In this document: in pieces, positions 61,621-64,000 of the stretch
How the letters are laid out: the number at the start of each line of letters is the position of its first letter
Position numbering within the stretch: the stretch's first letter is position 1
Assembly: GCF_002263515.1 (NCBI RefSeq)
Contig: NZ_CP022752.1
Location: forward strand, 4,216,001 to 4,280,000
Source: Actinopolyspora erythraea
Lineage (GTDB): Bacteria > Actinomycetota > Actinomycetes > Mycobacteriales > Pseudonocardiaceae
DNA length: 64,000 nt
Direction: 5' to 3'
Program-made: the position numbers and the translations under genes
Notes under the pieces: model-generated
What the model saw: only the letters and a program-made list of their open reading frames with translations
Told to the model about the DNA's origin: nothing
Databases searched by the model: none

Positions 61621-62568
61621 TCAGCTCAGGCTCGATCCCTCGGGGATGCGGAAACCGGTGGTCTGCCCCTTCTCGGGGGCGGCGGTGAGTTCGAGCGGGT
61701 CCCAGACCCCGTAGCGCGGGCTGAGCTCGACCCCCACCCGCTGCGCGGTCAGGCCGAGCAACCGCGCCCCGAATGCCTGGGTGAGCTGCGCCCCCTGCCG
61801 CCCCAGCGACGGGGTGTCGGACTGCCCTTCGCCGTTTCCGGTGTGACGCTCGGTGATCCGCGCGACGAGCCACTGCCCCGCGCTGCGCTGCCCAGGTCCG
61901 GGGAAGGCCAGCACCGTGCCCGGTTCGGCCGCGAACAGCGGGGTCCGCGCGGCGAAGCTCGGGGAATTCGCGGCGCTGAGCTCACGTCCCGAACCGGCCG
62001 AACCTCCGTCCGCCTTGTCCTCCCGGATCAGTTCGGCGGCCTGTTCGGGCCCGCGTGCCATGCGCTGCGCCTTGCGCTTGGCCTCGGCGCGGCTCGTGGC
62101 GCTGGTGTAGTCGAAGACCACCGAGGTGTTCGACAGGTGCTTGCTGCCGAGCTCACGCATCAGCAACAGCGAACGCGCCACCGAGCGGACCTCCGCCGGG
62201 GTGAAGATGGTCCCCTCCGTGGCGGCCTCCGGCCCGCCCTGCTGTTGGACCCACTCGGTTACCTCCTGCTCGCTGACGTGCAGGTTCTGCCGGCCGGCGG
62301 CCACGTCGGCGAGCTTCTGCCGGACCGTGAACGCGGCTATCTGGCGCGCCAGGTCGTCCTCGCGTCCCTGCTGTTCGAGCTGTTCACGCAGGCGCGGCCT
62401 GTCACGCACCACCGCGTCGAACCGCTGTTCCACCGTGCTCACCGGGATGGCCTGGTCGCCGACGAGCGCGGCCGAGCCGACCCGCGACGGCTGGGAACCA
62501 CACCCCGCCAGCAGGCAGGCGGCGAGCAGCGCGACGATCAACCGTGGGCGAACGATGACTGATCTCAC
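61621..62568 (-). CDS. SurA-like N-terminal domain lipoprotein
   Basis: The product has 315 residues with signal peptide and lipobox LLAGC (C23). The SurA_N-like helical domain follows: VGDQAIPVSTVEQRFDAVV, RQKLADVAAGRQNLHVSEQEVTEWV. A canonical PPIase (rotamase) domain is not obvious, so a chaperone-like role at the membrane's outer face is likelier than isomerase activity. Actinobacteria carry such lipoproteins next to mazG and eno. Confidence 0.88.
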   Translation of the reverse strand: MRSVIVRPRLIVALLAACLLAGCGSQPSRVGSAALVGDQAIPVSTVEQRFDAVVRDRPRLREQLEQQGREDDLARQIAAFTVRQKLADVAAGRQNLHVSEQEVTEWVQQQGGPEAATEGTIFTPAEVRSVARSLLLMRELGSKHLSNTSVVFDYTSATSRAEAKRKAQRMARGPEQAAELIREDKADGGSAGSGRELSAANSPSFAARTPLFAAEPGTVLAFPGPGQRSAGQWLVARITERHTGNGEGQSDTPSLGRQGAQLTQAFGARLLGLTAQRVGVELSPRYGVWDPLELTAAPEKGQTTGFRIPEGSSLS

Positions 62569-62670
62569 ACGATCACTTTCTCACGAGCCCCCCGCCGCTG
62601 TCCGTAAGCCCGCTGTGATCATGACCGATCACACTCCGCACGCTTCGTGACAGGGGGCGGAACCGGGCAA

Positions 62671-63492
62671 TCAGCGGGATCGGCCCAGTTCACGCAGTTC
62701 CCGGCGGAAGACCTCGGCGGTGGCCGGGAAGAGGTGCAGCAGGGGCTCCCCCTCGTCCGGATCGCGTTTGACCACGGTCAGCAGGGCGCCCAGCGGTCCC
62801 GCGTAGTAGTTCAGCGGGAACTCGCACTCCCGCTCTGTCTCCCTGGAGACGTACTGGGAACGCACGGCGCGCAGCGCGAAGTCCAGCGGCGGGGCGGTCA
62901 GCCGGTCCAGCAGGCGGTGCCCCGGCGAGTCGGGGTGCTTCGGGGGTTCCGGCTCGTTCGGCCCGGCCGGGGAGTCGCGGGCGCGGTCCGGCGCGGTGTG
63001 GCGAGCGGGTGGGAGCGGCATGGTGGTCGGCGGTTCGTCCACCGGCTCGGCGTCGGGCAGCAGTCCGGCCACTGTGGATGGCAGCGCGTCGGGTTCGACG
63101 GGTTCGAGCAGCACGCGGTCGTGCTCCACGGCGGCCAGCACGGCGCGGTCGTCGGCCTCGGCCACGTGGAAGCCGCCGCGCACCACCCCGGAGTCCGCCC
63201 GCATCGAGTACCAGCCGTAGACGCGGCGCTGGGGGCGGTGCAGCAGGTGGAGCGTGTCGCGCAGCGCGGCGTTCGGGGTACCACCCGTAGCCAGCCCCGC
63301 TTCGCGAAGCCCATCCAGGGCCGTCGCCACGATCGCCTCGCGTTCGCGGTGCGTGGCGCCGGGGGAAACGCCCTCCAACCCGGCCGGTTTGGCGGCGCGC
63401 TCGCCGAACTCGCCGTGGTGCAGCACGTCGTAGGCGGCGTAGCTGAGCACCACCGGTTCGGTGATGACGCGGTCGAAGCGGGGACTGGACAC
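62671..63492 (-). CDS. EspG-family ESX secretion-associated protein
   Basis: GTG 63492, nine bases after AGAGG, gives 273 residues; GTG 63498 is possible. The pattern is LSYAAYDVLHHGEFGERAAK at the start, LHLLHRPQRRVYGWYSM in the middle and FPLNYYAGPLGALLTVVK near the end. This fits EspG, the cytosolic chaperone of PE/PPE or ESX substrates in mycobacteria. A Pro-rich insert of about 60 residues (150-210) separates the halves. No ESX structural genes are in the window, so its partner lies elsewhere. Confidence 0.82.
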   Translation of the reverse strand: MSSPRFDRVITEPVVLSYAAYDVLHHGEFGERAAKPAGLEGVSPGATHREREAIVATALDGLREAGLATGGTPNAALRDTLHLLHRPQRRVYGWYSMRADSGVVRGGFHVAEADDRAVLAAVEHDRVLLEPVEPDALPSTVAGLLPDAEPVDEPPTTMPLPPARHTAPDRARDSPAGPNEPEPPKHPDSPGHRLLDRLTAPPLDFALRAVRSQYVSRETERECEFPLNYYAGPLGALLTVVKRDPDEGEPLLHLFPATAEVFRRELRELGRSR

Positions 63493-63925
63493 ACTCACCT
63501 CTCGGCCTCTCGATCCCGCCCCCACACCACGAGTATGGCATCCGGGGCGGTTGTACGAGGGAGGTTCGGACCACAGGTCGAGGTGGGGTGCCGTGGATTC
63601 CCGCGGGGTCCGCGCGCCGCTCTCCGGGCGCATCGGCGGTCCGGTACTCCGAGCCGGGACAGCGTCCTCGGGAGAGTTCGGCGGGGCCGCGAGGACGTCC
63701 CGGGCGGTGGACGCGGTTTTGGAGGTGTTGGGAGTGCTGGGATGTGGGGGTAGCGATGCTGGGGTGTCGGTGGTGCTGGGGTGTTGGCGGTGACCTCGAT
63801 GCCGGTGCGGTGGACGGCCGGTGGGAGTCGAGACTCCGGTGGGTTGGCACGCGGGGTGTCCGACGGGGTGTGACGAAGTGGTTCCCAGCGCGCGTTCGCG
63901 CCGCTAGAATCCCAGCGCAGTGAGT
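63493..63925 (+). promoter_or_regulatory. probable CRISPR leader and intergenic region
   Basis: This gene-free stretch ends at the first CRISPR repeat, so its right end should contain the leader. At 63721-63790 the plus strand is strikingly G/T-rich, with five runs of three or more G, while the complement shows repeated CAGCA..CCCAACACC-type units. The last 100 bases before the array are the likeliest leader, but I see no conserved leader motif. Confidence 0.45.
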
Positions 63926-64000
63926 GTAGGTCCCGCACGCGCGGGGATGGACCCACCGTCCGCACGCTAGTCTCCACCGCGACAAGGTAGGCCCCGCACG
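63926..64000 (+). CRISPR. start of a type I-E-like CRISPR array (cut by the window edge)
   Basis: A 29-base repeat (63926-63954) begins GTAGGTCCCGCACGCG and ends GGGGATGGACCC. It is followed by a 32-base spacer (63955-63986) and the first 14 bases of a second repeat (63987-64000) that differs only at position 6 (T to C). Repeat length, spacer length, the CCCGC/GCGGG stem and the GATGGACCC tail are typical of type I-E in actinobacteria. The orientation matches E. coli repeats, so transcription is rightward. No cas gene is in the window. Confidence 0.9.

Overview
The window is about 70% GC and comes from a filamentous actinomycete. It carries a mycothiol S-conjugate amidase, a Scr1-type XRE/DUF397 gene pair, chaplin-like secreted peptides, an EspG-like ESX protein, DUF501/DivIC/enolase and a PIN-PhoH fusion. 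Two gene blocks resemble, from memory, the Mycobacterium tuberculosis neighbourhoods Rv1072-Rv1086 and Rv1020-Rv1026. A member of the Pseudonocardiales/Actinopolysporales fits best; this is an inference and no genus is proven.

Layout. 0.4-4 kb: a LysR regulator divergent from a truncated kdgD-like gene that stops where an XRE/DUF397 accessory cassette with twin palindromic operators begins, then a secreted protein. 4-9.3 kb: phoH2, a DUF885-like protein overlapping a PfkB kinase, and two chaplin-like peptides followed by a tandem-repeat terminator. 9.3-20.2 kb: short-chain Z-prenyl diphosphate synthase, hemolysin III, a DUF255 thioredoxin-fold protein, the Hen1-Pnkp RNA-repair pair, mca with its small partner, DUF4307 and greA. 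20.4-31.9 kb: an Lrp regulator divergent from hppD, the transsulfuration genes metB and cbs around an RDD protein, an SGNH hydrolase, a thiolase and a Bax-inhibitor-like protein. 32-37.8 kb: a YidC paralogue, an FMN reductase, and a FecBCD-type ABC transporter preceded by a clear cobalamin riboswitch. 38.6-43.2 kb: a tRNA with a UAA anticodon, type II NADH dehydrogenase, family 5 uracil-DNA glycosylase and an S10 peptidase. 43.5-49.2 kb: a complete oppABCDF operon. 49.4-63.5 kb: ppx, DUF4190, an AidB-like acyl-CoA dehydrogenase, DUF501-divIC-eno, a TPR protein, three related lytic transglycosylases, mazG, a SurA-like lipoprotein and an EspG-like protein. The last 75 bases are the start of a type I-E-like CRISPR array that runs off the edge.

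The most unusual feature is a family of intergenic palindromic elements, about 90-120 bp each. There are five full copies and two half copies in 30 kb. The stem sequence differs between copies but base pairing is mostly preserved, and the loop, with a GTAG-TAN-CTAC apex, is nearly constant. One copy sits inside the riboswitch-controlled ABC operon. The second most notable point is the pairing of that cobalamin riboswitch with a transporter whose binding protein resembles a family previously proposed to carry F420-0.
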